From: Trichocoleus sp. FACHB-46
GTDB lineage: Bacteria; Cyanobacteriota; Cyanobacteriia; FACHB-46
Direction of reading: 5' to 3'
NCBI RefSeq assembly: GCF_014695385.1
Contig: NZ_JACJOD010000034.1
Coordinates: forward strand, 1-64,000
Length of the DNA stretch: 64,000 nucleotides
Shown: positions 17,308-25,370 of the stretch, piece after piece
How positions within the stretch are numbered: the first letter of the stretch is position 1
Layout of the letters: every line of letters starts with the position of its first letter
Notes under the pieces: generated by a model
What the model saw: the letters and a program-made list of their open reading frames with translations, nothing else
Told to the model about the DNA's origin: nothing
Database searches by the model: none
Made by a program: the position numbers and the translations under genes

Positions 17308-18885
17308 CTATGAGGCAGAAGTCGCTAGTTGTTTCTCCGTCGGAGCAATCGGGGCTGTCAATGCTTCCTCTAGGTCAGCTCGGCCTAGCTTACTTTCGAG
17401 AATGCGCATTACCTCTCGACCAAAATCGTTCGGGTTTTGCTTCCAAGCTTGTAGACAAACCTCACCAAAGAATGACCCCATCGGTTCGGGATTCCAGAGC
17501 AGTTTCTTCGCCGTCCAAGGCATCAAGCTCATGGGGTCGTAACCCGCCTGCAAAATGCCTTTGTCTAGGGCGTACTCTTCTAAATGAGTATGGGGTTGCA
17601 AGCCAATAAAGAAGATGGCAGGCTCTACCTTATCTGCGCCGAAGATACTCTCTAACTCGCGGTGATAGGCGATCGTTTGGCGAATCGTGTCCGGACGCTC
17701 GTCAATCACGTTAAATGAATAATTCACAGACACAACATCCTTAAAGCCCGCTGCCTTGAGGTCACGACAGTTTTGCAGTACTGTCCGCAAGTTGTAACCC
17801 ATCCGCATCTTCCGCACGAGTTCTTGAGAACCGCTGGTGATGCCGATCTCGAAGTAATTCATGCCAGTTTTGACCATGAGGTCACACAACTGCGGATTCA
17901 GGTTGTCAGCTCGGATGTAGGCAGCCCAGTGAACGTCCTCCATACCCGAATCAACAATTTTTTGCAGCAGCTCGATCGCGTCATCAATGTATTTGCGGGC
18001 AGGAATAAACTGAGCGTCGGTAAACCAGAAGTTGCGAATGCCGCGATCGTAGAGTTGGCGCATCTCAGCCACCACTTCATCGGCTGGATTCACCCGGACT
18101 TGCTTTCCTTCCACCACGGTATAGACGCAGTAGCAACAGTTATGAGGACAGCCCCGCTTGGTTTGTACCCCCACATAGAAGTCACTTTCTTGGAAGTAGT
18201 ATTCAAATTCAGGCCAGATGCCGCTGATGTAGTCGTAGTCGCAAGCTGTTTTCTGGATTGGCGTGGGCCACTCATGAATCAAGCGATCGCGCGGTTTGGC
18301 TTCTCCCACGACATAACAGCGCTCATCTCGAAACTCTTGGCCTCGAAGCAGCTTCTCTAGCAGCGTTTCACCTTCCCCCACAGACACAATCGTCCCGGCG
18401 GGCAACTTCTTGCCTAACTGCTCGTAGAAGACGCTAACTGCTCCGCCACCCACGACTAGGCGAGCTTCAGGATGATATTTTTGCGCCCGTCTCAAGCCAC
18501 GCTTAATCAAGCCTAAATTTCGCCAAAGCTCTGTATAGTAGGCGCTGGTAACTCGAAATCCTCCCAAAGCTCCTCGTAGCTTCACAAAGGGATTACGAGC
18601 GTAGAAAAACTCAAAGGCATATTGCAGAGGATTGCCGCCACGCCCCCCGACAGGAGCATAAATCTGAATGTCTCGCCACGAAAAAACCAGTAACGTGGGT
18701 CGAAACTGATCCACACAAGCATCTAAAGCTGAAGCGAAATCTAGGGGTGGCACCGTTCCCAAGTCAAAAATTCGTTGTTCTAAGCTAGGAAACAGCTTGT
18801 GCAGGTGATCAGCTAAATAGACAACGCCAAGGGGAAAAATCGGATTACAAGGAAGGCGAACGTAGAGAACTCGATGGTGCATCAC
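17308..18885 (-). CDS. Cyanobacterial B12-binding-type radical SAM protein
   Basis: A 525-residue enzyme with a cobalamin-binding-like N-terminal domain (about 1-200, including VVGGGAVSVFYEQLGKKLP and VSVGEGETLLEKLL) and a radical SAM core. The cluster motif is RGCPHNCCYC (about 246-255), with an additional vicinal cysteine. Later conserved elements are WAAYIRADNL and FEIGITSGSQELVRKM. The sequence closely fits a strongly conserved cyanobacterial family that databases name photosystem II high light acclimation radical SAM protein; I recall that name but cannot confirm it, and the reaction is unknown to me. It is preceded by a 516-bp gene-free region and appears monocistronic. Confidence 0.85.
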   Translation of the reverse strand: MMHHRVLYVRLPCNPIFPLGVVYLADHLHKLFPSLEQRIFDLGTVPPLDFASALDACVDQFRPTLLVFSWRDIQIYAPVGGRGGNPLQYAFEFFYARNPFVKLRGALGGFRVTSAYYTELWRNLGLIKRGLRRAQKYHPEARLVVGGGAVSVFYEQLGKKLPAGTIVSVGEGETLLEKLLRGQEFRDERCYVVGEAKPRDRLIHEWPTPIQKTACDYDYISGIWPEFEYYFQESDFYVGVQTKRGCPHNCCYCVYTVVEGKQVRVNPADEVVAEMRQLYDRGIRNFWFTDAQFIPARKYIDDAIELLQKIVDSGMEDVHWAAYIRADNLNPQLCDLMVKTGMNYFEIGITSGSQELVRKMRMGYNLRTVLQNCRDLKAAGFKDVVSVNYSFNVIDERPDTIRQTIAYHRELESIFGADKVEPAIFFIGLQPHTHLEEYALDKGILQAGYDPMSLMPWTAKKLLWNPEPMGSFFGEVCLQAWKQNPNDFGREVMRILESKLGRADLEEALTAPIAPTEKQLATSAS

Positions 18886-19401
18886 AGTGTGGTGTTAAGA
18901 ATTTTTGAGTCTCACAATCAAGCACAAAAAAGAAATTTCAGATTAAGACGAGTAATCAAGCAAACCAGAACCCAGCTGAGGAGCATGACACAGCCTGAAT
19001 GTCACTAGCAGTTCTCAAGTTCAAATCCCTGGAGACAAACTCAGCAACATCTGCATGCCTACAGGAATTCTGAAAATTGTTTTATATAACTTTACGATAC
19101 CATTGGCCTTCCTAGTTAGCATGGTGATTTTTCGCTCTCACCCGAAAAAGTAATGCACCTGGAGCTTAAAGAAGTTTCAATAAAGTAGGCCTGTAGGTTT
19201 GTAAAGCTTGTCAGTTCAACAATCCCCCAAAAGCCTTAACCAGCAGCTCTTTAGGTTGGTTCCACTCTACCTATTGGTAGAGATATTGATGAAGATCTAC
19301 AAGGGACAAACTGGATGGTAGTCATGTTTACAGCTACCGGGGATCGGGGGTGATAGTGTTCCGAATATAAATCTACCTACGGCTTTAAGCTCCTCAAAAT
19401 T
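18886..19401. other. Divergent gene-free region with one possible tiny membrane peptide
   Basis: This 516-bp region separates the radical SAM gene and the DUF1830 gene. The only notable item is an ATG-started 32-codon frame at 19055-19153 predicted to encode one hydrophobic helix with a basic tail. Otherwise it should contain promoters for both neighbours. Confidence 0.4.
19055..19153 (+). CDS. Possible 32-residue single-helix membrane peptide
   Basis: The frame encodes a peptide with a continuous hydrophobic stretch (residues 5-26, about ILKIVLYNFTIPLAF then LVSMVIF) followed by RSHPKK, the shape of the tiny subunits found in thylakoid complexes. No Shine-Dalgarno sequence lies at a proper distance (GGAG is over 20 bases upstream) and it matches none of the Psb, Psa, Pet or Ndh small subunits I know. 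It may be chance. Confidence 0.22.
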   Translation: MPTGILKIVLYNFTIPLAFLVSMVIFRSHPKK

Positions 19402-19752
19402 ATGGCTCAACTCCTTGATCCAGTTCCTTCTGATCAGCCTGATCCTATTTTTTGCTGCTATGTCAATGCCACGAGTCAGATTCAGATCGCACGAATTACC
19501 AATGTAGCGAATTGGTACTTTGAGCGGGTTGTGTTTCCCGGCCAGCGCTTGCTGTTTGAAGCCCCACCAGAGGCTCAATTAGAGATTCATACAGGCATGA
19601 TGGCTAGCGCTATTTTATCGGACAATATCCCCTGTTCCGAGCTGTGGATTGAAGCTGAAGTGTACCCAGGCTTGGACACAGCGAGTGAGCAACGTAAAGA
19701 AGAGAAAAATGAAGGGCTCGGCGTCGTAGAACCTCTAGCCGCCACCGCTTGA
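19402..19752 (+). CDS. DUF1830 domain protein
   Basis: A 116-residue protein of a small cyanobacterial family (DUF1830). The conserved core runs from FCCYVNATSQIQIARI to WYFERVVFPGQRLLFEAP and LEIHTGMMASAILSDNIPC (about residues 17-78). Two adjacent cysteines (18-19) and one at about 77 are conserved-looking and could bind metal or form disulfides. The tail after residue 88 is charged and likely disordered. Function is unknown. ATG 19402 is used; there is no clear operon partner, and DUF4079 follows 146 bases later in the same direction. Confidence 0.85.
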   Translation: MAQLLDPVPSDQPDPIFCCYVNATSQIQIARITNVANWYFERVVFPGQRLLFEAPPEAQLEIHTGMMASAILSDNIPCSELWIEAEVYPGLDTASEQRKEEKNEGLGVVEPLAATA

Positions 19753-19898
19753 CGCAAATTCATCCTGATGGATAGTTGCATGTAAACAAGCTGAATTAAA
19801 GATTTAGGGGTTCCGCTCGCAGGAGTCCAACTTAATACATAGGTTAGTTTCCCTGAAATGATGATAATAGGAAGACAAAAGTCATCCTGTAAATAGTT

Positions 19899-20336
19899 TT
19901 GAATCTACCCTCATTCCTCTGGCTGTGGAGAGCCGCTGCTTGGTCAATGGGCTTCTCGCTCTTGGCATATGTGCTTTTGGCCATGACTGGCGTCTGGATG
20001 TTCCAAGTTCGCTCTAACGGTCAACCTTATCCAAACTGGCTGCGATCGCTGCATTACCTGATTGGCGGCATCCTCGCGTTCCTAGTGCTGTTCTTGCTAG
20101 CAATCGGCTTGGTAGGCACCGTGGGGCATTACGGCTCTTTGGGGCATTCAACCCATTTGCCTGCTGGCTTAATAGTGGTGGCTTTAGTCGCGATTTCTTT
20201 CTGGAGTGCGACCCAAATCAACCCTGAACGTGGTTGGGCGCGAGCGCTGCATATAAGCACGAACCTAATTTTGTTCCTAGGGTTTATTTGGGTCTCAGTC
20301 ACAGGCTGGGACGTAGTACAAAAATATCTACCTTAG
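19899..20336 (+). CDS. DUF4079-type four-helix membrane protein
   Basis: A 145-residue integral membrane protein with four predicted helices (about 12-34, 52-74, 85-104, 116-136). The loop GHYGSLGHSTHLPAG and the late segment ARALHISTNLILFLGF contain several histidines placed near helix ends, a pattern reminiscent of small haem-binding membrane proteins, but that is inference. The pattern fits DUF4079, a cyanobacterial/plastid family. The start is TTG 19899, giving MNLPSFLWLW. A strong nested hairpin with a T run follows, suggesting the transcript ends there. Confidence 0.75.
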   Translation: MNLPSFLWLWRAAAWSMGFSLLAYVLLAMTGVWMFQVRSNGQPYPNWLRSLHYLIGGILAFLVLFLLAIGLVGTVGHYGSLGHSTHLPAGLIVVALVAISFWSATQINPERGWARALHISTNLILFLGFIWVSVTGWDVVQKYLP

Positions 20337-20390
20337 ATAGAGGTCAGAAGAAAACGACAGTCTTGAGTAGTAGGGCTCAATAACCATAGC

Positions 20391-20436
20391 TTCCGTAGAA
20401 ATCCCCCACTTGGGGGAATGCCATTTACGGAATTTT
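20391..20436 (+). terminator. Nested stem-loop terminator after the DUF4079 gene
   Basis: An inner 5-bp CCCCC/GGGGG hairpin with loop ACTT is enclosed by an outer TTCCGTA/TACGGAA stem, and TTTT follows at 20433-20436. It lies 55 bases after the DUF4079 stop and 50 bases before the next gene. Confidence 0.6.
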
Positions 20437-20485
20437 CAGTAAATATGCTGAATATCAATTAATACTCTGCTTTTAGTTCCGAGCT

Positions 20486-20755
20486 ATGTCTTACCGTCCT
20501 GTTTCTCGTGGGTTTGTGGTAATTGATCCAAATGGCATGCCTCTACTAGAAGCATCTCAACAAGGACGCTACGCTCTAGTATTTTTAAGCCAAGCAGATG
20601 TCATTCGCTATCGCGAACGAGTAACCGAAGTTCGCCAAGCCACTAAACAGGACTACGCGATCGCTGCGATGCCCATGCATCGGATTCAGCGCTTGCTCAG
20701 CCAAGAGAAAGTAGGCTTTTGCGTGATTCAAAACTGGGATGCGATCGCTGCTTGA
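20486..20755 (+). CDS. Conserved small cyanobacterial protein
   Basis: An 89-residue soluble protein beginning MSYRPVSRGFVVIDPNGMPLLEASQQGRYALVFLS. It looks like a compact alpha/beta domain with regularly spaced hydrophobics and a DVIRYRERV helix. I do not recognise a named domain. One cysteine lies near the C terminus (VGFCVIQNW). It is convergent with the STAS gene at 20802, with a 46-bp gap. Codon use resembles its neighbours, supporting a real gene. Confidence 0.7.
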   Translation: MSYRPVSRGFVVIDPNGMPLLEASQQGRYALVFLSQADVIRYRERVTEVRQATKQDYAIAAMPMHRIQRLLSQEKVGFCVIQNWDAIAA

Positions 20756-20801
20756 TAGGTTGGCAGCAAATAGCAGCAAGTTGGCGATCGCTCAGGAACC
20801 A

Positions 20802-21092
20802 CTACTTCTGTTTGAAGTGCTGCAAAATTCCAGAAAGTTCTAAAATCACTTTGACTTGTGGCTTCACACCTTTTAGAGCAAACTTAGTCCCCTGCTGTCG
20901 AGACTTCATCAAACCTTCTAGGATCACCTTTGTCCCTTCCGGATCAAGAAACTGAGTTGCACTCAAATCAAGCACAATACCTTCACCTGCTTGAATCTTT
21001 GTTTCTAGGTCTTGAGCTAAAAAGGCAGCAGTACAGCAGTCAATTCGTTTTGGTGCACGGACAATAACAGGAACGCTTGCAGAGTTAGACAT
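20802..21092 (-). CDS. STAS domain protein lacking the phosphorylatable serine
   Basis: A 96-residue STAS domain (VPVIVRAPKRIDCCTAAFLAQDLE, then IVLDLSATQFLDPEGTKVILEGL). Where the usual motif is D-S-x-G, this protein reads D-P-E-G, so the serine that anti-sigma kinases phosphorylate is absent. It could act as a constitutive binder, or use another signal. Paired cysteines sit at residues 19-20. A GAGGTG ribosome-binding site lies about 10 bases before the ATG. It is divergent from the membrane-protein/ABC pair at 21351. Confidence 0.85.
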   Translation of the reverse strand: MSNSASVPVIVRAPKRIDCCTAAFLAQDLETKIQAGEGIVLDLSATQFLDPEGTKVILEGLMKSRQQGTKFALKGVKPQVKVILELSGILQHFKQK

Positions 21093-21350
21093 AGGGCATC
21101 ACCTCATAGTTCTGATCTAACTCGGTGAGGCAGCCGAAGCACATCCGTAAAAATCGAATTTGTATTCTACGCTACTAGAATCCGCCTCAGTATGATTGCG
21201 GCCACTCTGTGACAACTCGAATTACATCCGAGCAAGTCTAGGTTTGCTGCCTTGGGGGCTAGCAAAATGCAGCTTCGAGCAGCGTAACGAAAAGAGTTAG
21301 CCTACAGTTGAGAGAGACTAATTACTTAAGAGCGATCACGAGATTGAACT

Positions 21351-21971
21351 GTGTCTTTAGAGCCCCCTCCTGATTTGTCTGTGGTGTCAGAGCCTTCTGC
21401 AACCCCAATCCAGCCCTTGGAGCCATCTAGCTTTGGCATTTCACCATTGATTCGTCTGACCCTCCTAGGGCTCTACGTTGCTTTAACCATACCCTTGCCT
21501 TTTTTGACTCAAGTGACTAGTGCTCCAGTGCCTGCCAGTTGGCTCTGGATTGGCATTACGATTGGCGCGATCGCCCTTTATGCCGCTTTGAGCGAGCGAG
21601 TGGTATTAGACCAGGATGGGATTCAAGTGACCTACCCCCGTTGGGTCCCTAGATGGTTACGCCCAGGTTGGGTGCTACCTTGGCAGGAAGTTCAAGCTTT
21701 GAAGCCACGCTCAACTGGGCAAGGAGGCTTGGTTTACTACTTTTTGACTCACTCTGGTAAAGCTTACTTGCTGCCGATGCGCGTCTCTGGATTTGCCAAG
21801 TTAGTGCAGCAGGTGCAACAAAAAACAGGCATTGATACAAGCGATGTGCGGCCCCTCGCTCAACCCTGGATGTACTTGATCTTGTTAGGGTTAACGCTGA
21901 TGCTACTAGCAGTCGATAGTTGGACCATTTGGACAGTTTGGACCCAGGGATACCCATCTCCCTTAAACTGA
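21351..21971 (+). CDS. Conserved membrane protein, three predicted helices
   Basis: A 206-residue protein with a Pro/Ser-rich N-terminal tail (1-30), two close helices (about 31-52 and 62-82), a soluble domain (about 85-170) including RVVLDQDGIQVTYPRWVPRW and VLPWQEVQALKPR that looks like a PH-type or bPH2 beta-sandwich, and a last helix near 174-194. It starts at GTG 21351. Only 11 bases separate it from the ABC ATPase gene, so they are probably one operon, and it could be associated with that transporter, although it does not look like a permease. The PH-like reading is inference from hydrophobicity. Confidence 0.75.
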   Translation: MSLEPPPDLSVVSEPSATPIQPLEPSSFGISPLIRLTLLGLYVALTIPLPFLTQVTSAPVPASWLWIGITIGAIALYAALSERVVLDQDGIQVTYPRWVPRWLRPGWVLPWQEVQALKPRSTGQGGLVYYFLTHSGKAYLLPMRVSGFAKLVQQVQQKTGIDTSDVRPLAQPWMYLILLGLTLMLLAVDSWTIWTVWTQGYPSPLN

Positions 21972-21982
21972 ATTGACGGTCT

Positions 21983-22759
21983 ATGGACGCAAAAATAGTA
22001 CCTCTGCCAATGGAACAAACTGCACAAATGCGCTTGCAGCAGGTTAATTTAGCCGCTTCGGTTGGAGCCCACTATTTACTGCAAAACATTTCTTTTGAAG
22101 TGTTTCAGGGCGATCGCATTGTTTTGGTGGGGCCATCTGGAGCGGGAAAAACCTCGCTACTGCGTCTACTAAATCGGCTGAGTGAGCCCACTCAGGGAGC
22201 CATTTACTTAGACAATCAAGAAATTCGGCAAATTCCCGTCATTCAGTTGCGACGGCAAATTGTTTTAGTGCCCCAAGAGTCAAAACTTTTGGGAATGACC
22301 GTAGAAGCGGCTCTAACCTATCCCCTGACGCTACAAGAACTTCCTCGCACCACAATTGCCCAGCGTTTGCAGTACTGGCTAGAACAATTACACATTCCCT
22401 CCGAGTGGCTAGACCGTACTGAGTTGCAACTCTCAGTGGGTCAGCGGCAATTGGTTGCGATCGCGCGATCGCTAATGCTTCAGCCCAAGATTTTGCTTCT
22501 AGACGAACCCACCTCAGCTCTAGATGCAGGGCGAGCCGCACATGTGCTTAAAGTTCTAACCGATTTAGCAGAAAGTGGGCAAACCACTCTCTTAATGGTG
22601 AACCATCAACTTGATCTAGCTCAGGAGTTTTGTACCAGAGTCCTCTATTTACAGCAAGGTCAACTTCTCAAAGACTCACCTAGCCCAGCCATAGACTGGA
22701 TTGACTTACGCAATACCTTGATTCAGGTAGAAACTGAAACTACTCAAGAATGGATGTAG
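21983..22759 (+). CDS. ABC transporter ATP-binding protein
   Basis: A 258-residue nucleotide-binding subunit. Walker A is GPSGAGKTS (about 52-60), the Q-loop lies in VLVPQESKLL, the signature reads LSVGQRQL (about 151-158, V instead of the usual G), Walker B is ILLLDEPTSALD (about 172-183) and the switch histidine is in MVNHQLD. The family pattern resembles the YbbL/FetA-type ATPases, but no YbbM/FetB permease is adjacent; the only co-directional neighbour is the membrane protein 11 bases upstream. Substrate is therefore open. Confidence 0.88.
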   Translation: MDAKIVPLPMEQTAQMRLQQVNLAASVGAHYLLQNISFEVFQGDRIVLVGPSGAGKTSLLRLLNRLSEPTQGAIYLDNQEIRQIPVIQLRRQIVLVPQESKLLGMTVEAALTYPLTLQELPRTTIAQRLQYWLEQLHIPSEWLDRTELQLSVGQRQLVAIARSLMLQPKILLLDEPTSALDAGRAAHVLKVLTDLAESGQTTLLMVNHQLDLAQEFCTRVLYLQQGQLLKDSPSPAIDWIDLRNTLIQVETETTQEWM

Positions 22760-22812
22760 CCTCGACCTAACGCTCTGTCAAAACCACGAATTGACCACGC
22801 CAAAATTCCCGC

Positions 22813-23604
22813 TTAGAAATGGCGACCATCGCTAGTAGCCATGCGGAAAGCAGTTGGGTCAGCAGGGATAGCTCCCTGTCTCGCATGAGAGCGCTCTGCT
22901 AATGCTGCAGAGTTAGGCGTCAGAACTTCCAGATTGAATCGATAGCCCACATTTCGAACGGTTTGAATCAAACTGGGTTGGCGGGGATCGGTTTCAATTT
23001 TTTTCCGCAAAGATAGAACATGTGTATCCACTGTTCTAGGGTTGTCAATTTCATCAGGCCAAGCCCGACGCAGCAGCTCCGATCGGCTCAAGGGAGCACC
23101 CCCCGCTTGGGCTAGGATGTACAGCAGACTGAACTCTTGCGGTGTCAGGTCAATGAATTCGTCTTGAAAACGAGCTCGGCGCTGCACCAAATCAATGGTG
23201 AGATCCCCATACTCTAACTGGAGTGGCGCTACCACTGCTCTAGTACGCCGAGTGAGGGCTTCAACTCTGGCCTGAAACTCTTGCATACCAAAAGGCTTAG
23301 TCAGGTAATCGTCGGCCCCCGCTTTCAGGCCTTCCACAATATCTGCTTCTGTATTACGAGCCGACAACATCAAAATCATTGATTGCTGTTGTTGCTGTAA
23401 CCAGCGACAGAACTCCAATCCATCTCCACCAGATAGGTCGGAGTCAAGCACAACGAGGGTTGGTTGGCGGCTTTGAAACACCTCTCTCGCTTGGTGGATA
23501 TCGGCTGATTGATAAACCCAGTACCCTGCCTGCTGCAGATGCCAACCGAGCAGCGATCGCAGGTGCGGATTTCCTTCCACTATTTGAACGCAGACAGCTC
23601 CCAC
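22813..23604 (-). CDS. OmpR/PhoB-family response regulator
   Basis: A 263-residue transcription factor. The receiver domain (about 5-115) keeps the phospho-acceptor Asp in VVLDSDLSGGDG (about 54), the Ser in MLSARN and the Lys in LTKPF. The acidic pair at the start of receivers is E-G (QIVEGNP) instead of the usual D/E-D/E, so Mg binding may be weakened. The winged-helix DNA-binding domain spans about 125-225 (LTPQEFSLLYILAQ, RAWPD, VDTHVLSLRKKIE, IQTVRNVGYRF). A roughly 35-residue tail follows. The start is GTG 23604. No histidine kinase is adjacent, so its partner and regulon are unknown. Confidence 0.92.
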   Translation of the reverse strand: MGAVCVQIVEGNPHLRSLLGWHLQQAGYWVYQSADIHQAREVFQSRQPTLVVLDSDLSGGDGLEFCRWLQQQQQSMILMLSARNTEADIVEGLKAGADDYLTKPFGMQEFQARVEALTRRTRAVVAPLQLEYGDLTIDLVQRRARFQDEFIDLTPQEFSLLYILAQAGGAPLSRSELLRRAWPDEIDNPRTVDTHVLSLRKKIETDPRQPSLIQTVRNVGYRFNLEVLTPNSAALAERSHARQGAIPADPTAFRMATSDGRHF

Positions 23605-23994
23605 AGAGGCGCAGTTTCCTTCGAGTGATTGTCCTCCAACTTAACAGAGCATTTGTCATGGGTTTGTAACCCCTGCTACTCACGTCCTCGTGCGGAACCA
23701 ACAAATCATCGTATCTGTCCCTGAGGCTATGACTTCTGGCCCATAGGACATCTACAGGTTAAGGGTAGAATAAGAGTATCAACATCCCTAGCTGCTCAGC
23801 TCACTTCCACTCGTAGAATTCTTAACACTCACTAGGGTTTACCCGTTGAAGGTGGTGAAGCATTACCAACAGCGCTTGTAGTACTGAGTCAATTAGGCCA
23901 ACTCCGAAGCGAAAGCCCCGCGATCGCCCTAGCCAAATCGGTCTAAATAAACGTCCATACTATTCCCGCCAACTAAGGACTTAACCTAAAGATT
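23605..23994. other. Divergent gene-free region
   Basis: The 390 bp between the response regulator and the small 80-residue gene hold only short frames without ribosome-binding sites. Promoters of both genes must lie here. No repeat or RNA structure stands out. Confidence 0.4.
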
Positions 23995-24237
23995 ATGCTT
24001 CAAGACACTCTGACTATCCGCTACTACCAAAAACTCTCCGATGCTCTAGGCGAACTTTGGAATCGGGGGTATCGTTTCGATGACTTGCGCCTTTATGTGG
24101 ATGGCTATTTAGCAGCGCTTCGACATGCAAATACAATCGAACCCTATCAAATTCATCGGCTAGAAGAAGAAATTACTCGTTACCTCTACGACTCTTCTAA
24201 CTTTGAAAGCCTAGAGTCTCAGACAGACTACTACTAA
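23995..24237 (+). CDS. Small conserved cyanobacterial protein (DUF6761-like)
   Basis: An 80-residue helical, acidic protein. The segments IRYYQKLSDALGELWNRGYRFDDLR and YVDGYLAALRHANTIEPYQIHRLEEEITRYL fit a cyanobacterial small-protein family that I recall as DUF6761; this name is from memory. No cysteines, no membrane segment. ATG 23995 follows a GATT context without strong Shine-Dalgarno, common in cyanobacteria. No operon partner is evident; the next genes are on the opposite strand. Confidence 0.8.
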   Translation: MLQDTLTIRYYQKLSDALGELWNRGYRFDDLRLYVDGYLAALRHANTIEPYQIHRLEEEITRYLYDSSNFESLESQTDYY

Positions 24238-24360
24238 CCGTTGCTCTATACCAAGTTCTAAACCATTAGTCCGTAACTAGATGGTGGGTTCAGTCGAGCT
24301 GTAGGGAAAGTAGGTATATAGAAGGGCAAATTTAATTTTAATTGACTGAAAAGATTGCAC

Positions 24361-24387
24361 AAAAAAGGGCAGATTAAAAGCTGCCCT
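24361..24387 (-). terminator. Rho-independent terminator of the bolA-grxD unit
   Basis: On the minus strand AGGGCAG pairs with CTGCCCT across an 8-base loop and is followed by six T. It is located about 50 bases after the grxD stop codon. Confidence 0.75.
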
Positions 24388-24438
24388 ACAAATATTTTGT
24401 CTTACCTTCAGTGAGTGGCTGATTCAATCACGAAAGTT

Positions 24439-24762
24439 TTAGGAAGCCAGAGCGACTTCTACCATCTGCTGAAGTTCGCCTTTTTGGTAAAGTTCAATCA
24501 AAATATCCGAGCCACCAACAAACTCCCCGTTGATATAGACCTGAGGAATTGTGGGCCAGTTAGAGTATTCCTTAATGCCTTGACGAACTTCGTGATTTTC
24601 TAAAATATCAACGGTTTCATAGGGTACACCCATTGAGTTCAGAATCTGAACTACGTTGTTAGAGAAACCACATTGAGGCATTAGCTTTGAGCCCTTCATA
24701 AACACCACAATTTTGTGCTGTTTGAGCAAAGCGCCGATCTGTTCTTGCAATTCTGGAGTCAT
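24439..24762 (-). CDS. grxD: Monothiol glutaredoxin (Grx4/GrxD type)
   Basis: A 107-residue monothiol glutaredoxin. The active site is CGFS (residues 32-35, in MPQCGFSNN), and [19 protein letters not shown] supplies the glutathione-binding TVP-like and GGSD elements. Proteins of this type bind a glutathione-coordinated 2Fe-2S cluster as dimers or as heterodimers with BolA proteins and take part in iron-sulfur cluster transfer and iron sensing. The bolA-like gene is directly upstream on the same strand (148-bp gap), which supports that partnership. Confidence 0.97.
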   Translation of the reverse strand: MTPELQEQIGALLKQHKIVVFMKGSKLMPQCGFSNNVVQILNSMGVPYETVDILENHEVRQGIKEYSNWPTIPQVYINGEFVGGSDILIELYQKGELQQMVEVALAS

Positions 24763-24910
24763 AGCTGTTCCTAAACAATCTTTGCGATGTCCTCTATAAC
24801 TAGTGTACTGGTTGGTTTTCCAGGACGACTGCCAACCCTAACCAGAGTTATCAGAGATGCATTGGCGAGCTGGCTGTAGCAAGTTTGCTAAAACGTTCTT
24901 GAGCCACTAG

Positions 24911-25171
24911 TCAAAGAGATTGACCCAAAGTAGCCCAAGTTTGAGGGGTGAATGTTTTCAGAGACAGCGCGTGAATGGCTTCGGTAGACATTGCCTCCCG
25001 GAGAGCGCTGTAGACCAACTGATGCTGCTGCACCAAGCCTTTTCCTTCAAACTGAGATGAAATGATCGTGGCCTGGTAATGGTCACCACCACCTGTCAGG
25101 TCTTGGATTTGAACCTGCGCGTCGGGCAAGGCTGCTTTGATCATCGTTTCAACTTGATCTCGGCTAATCAT
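24911..25171 (-). CDS. BolA family protein
   Basis: An 86-residue BolA-type protein. The core (LTGGGDHYQATIISSQFEGKGLVQQHQLVYSAL, split here between residues 25-57) has the helix-turn-helix-like BolA fold, with His31 (GGDHY) and the later His in VQQHQLVY as the likely cluster ligands used with monothiol glutaredoxins. It lies just upstream of grxD in the same orientation, so a BolA-Grx 2Fe-2S complex is a reasonable prediction. Confidence 0.93.
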   Translation of the reverse strand: MISRDQVETMIKAALPDAQVQIQDLTGGGDHYQATIISSQFEGKGLVQQHQLVYSALREAMSTEAIHALSLKTFTPQTWATLGQSL

Positions 25172-25370
25172 TCATACTCCTCTGCATGTTCTCAGACTGA
25201 TCTAGTCTAGCTTTAGCTGGATACTTGACCATTAAGCAAGTTAGAGCAACGCTGGCTAGTTAGGTGCCAAGCATGTGGTAGATGCTGAGCTAGATTGATT
25301 TAGGAAATAGGAAAGCCTCAGTTTGTCAGTCCGCTGAGTTAGAAATTCTTCAGTAATTGAGTCGCTGCCG

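Noticed and set aside
19000-19045. T-loop-like GTTCAAATCC suggesting a tRNA
   Set aside because: The flanking bases cannot form a T stem and no acceptor or anticodon arm is present.
23850-23951. Stop-free stretch before the 80-residue gene
   Set aside because: About 33 codons without a usable start codon or ribosome-binding site; length is expected by chance.
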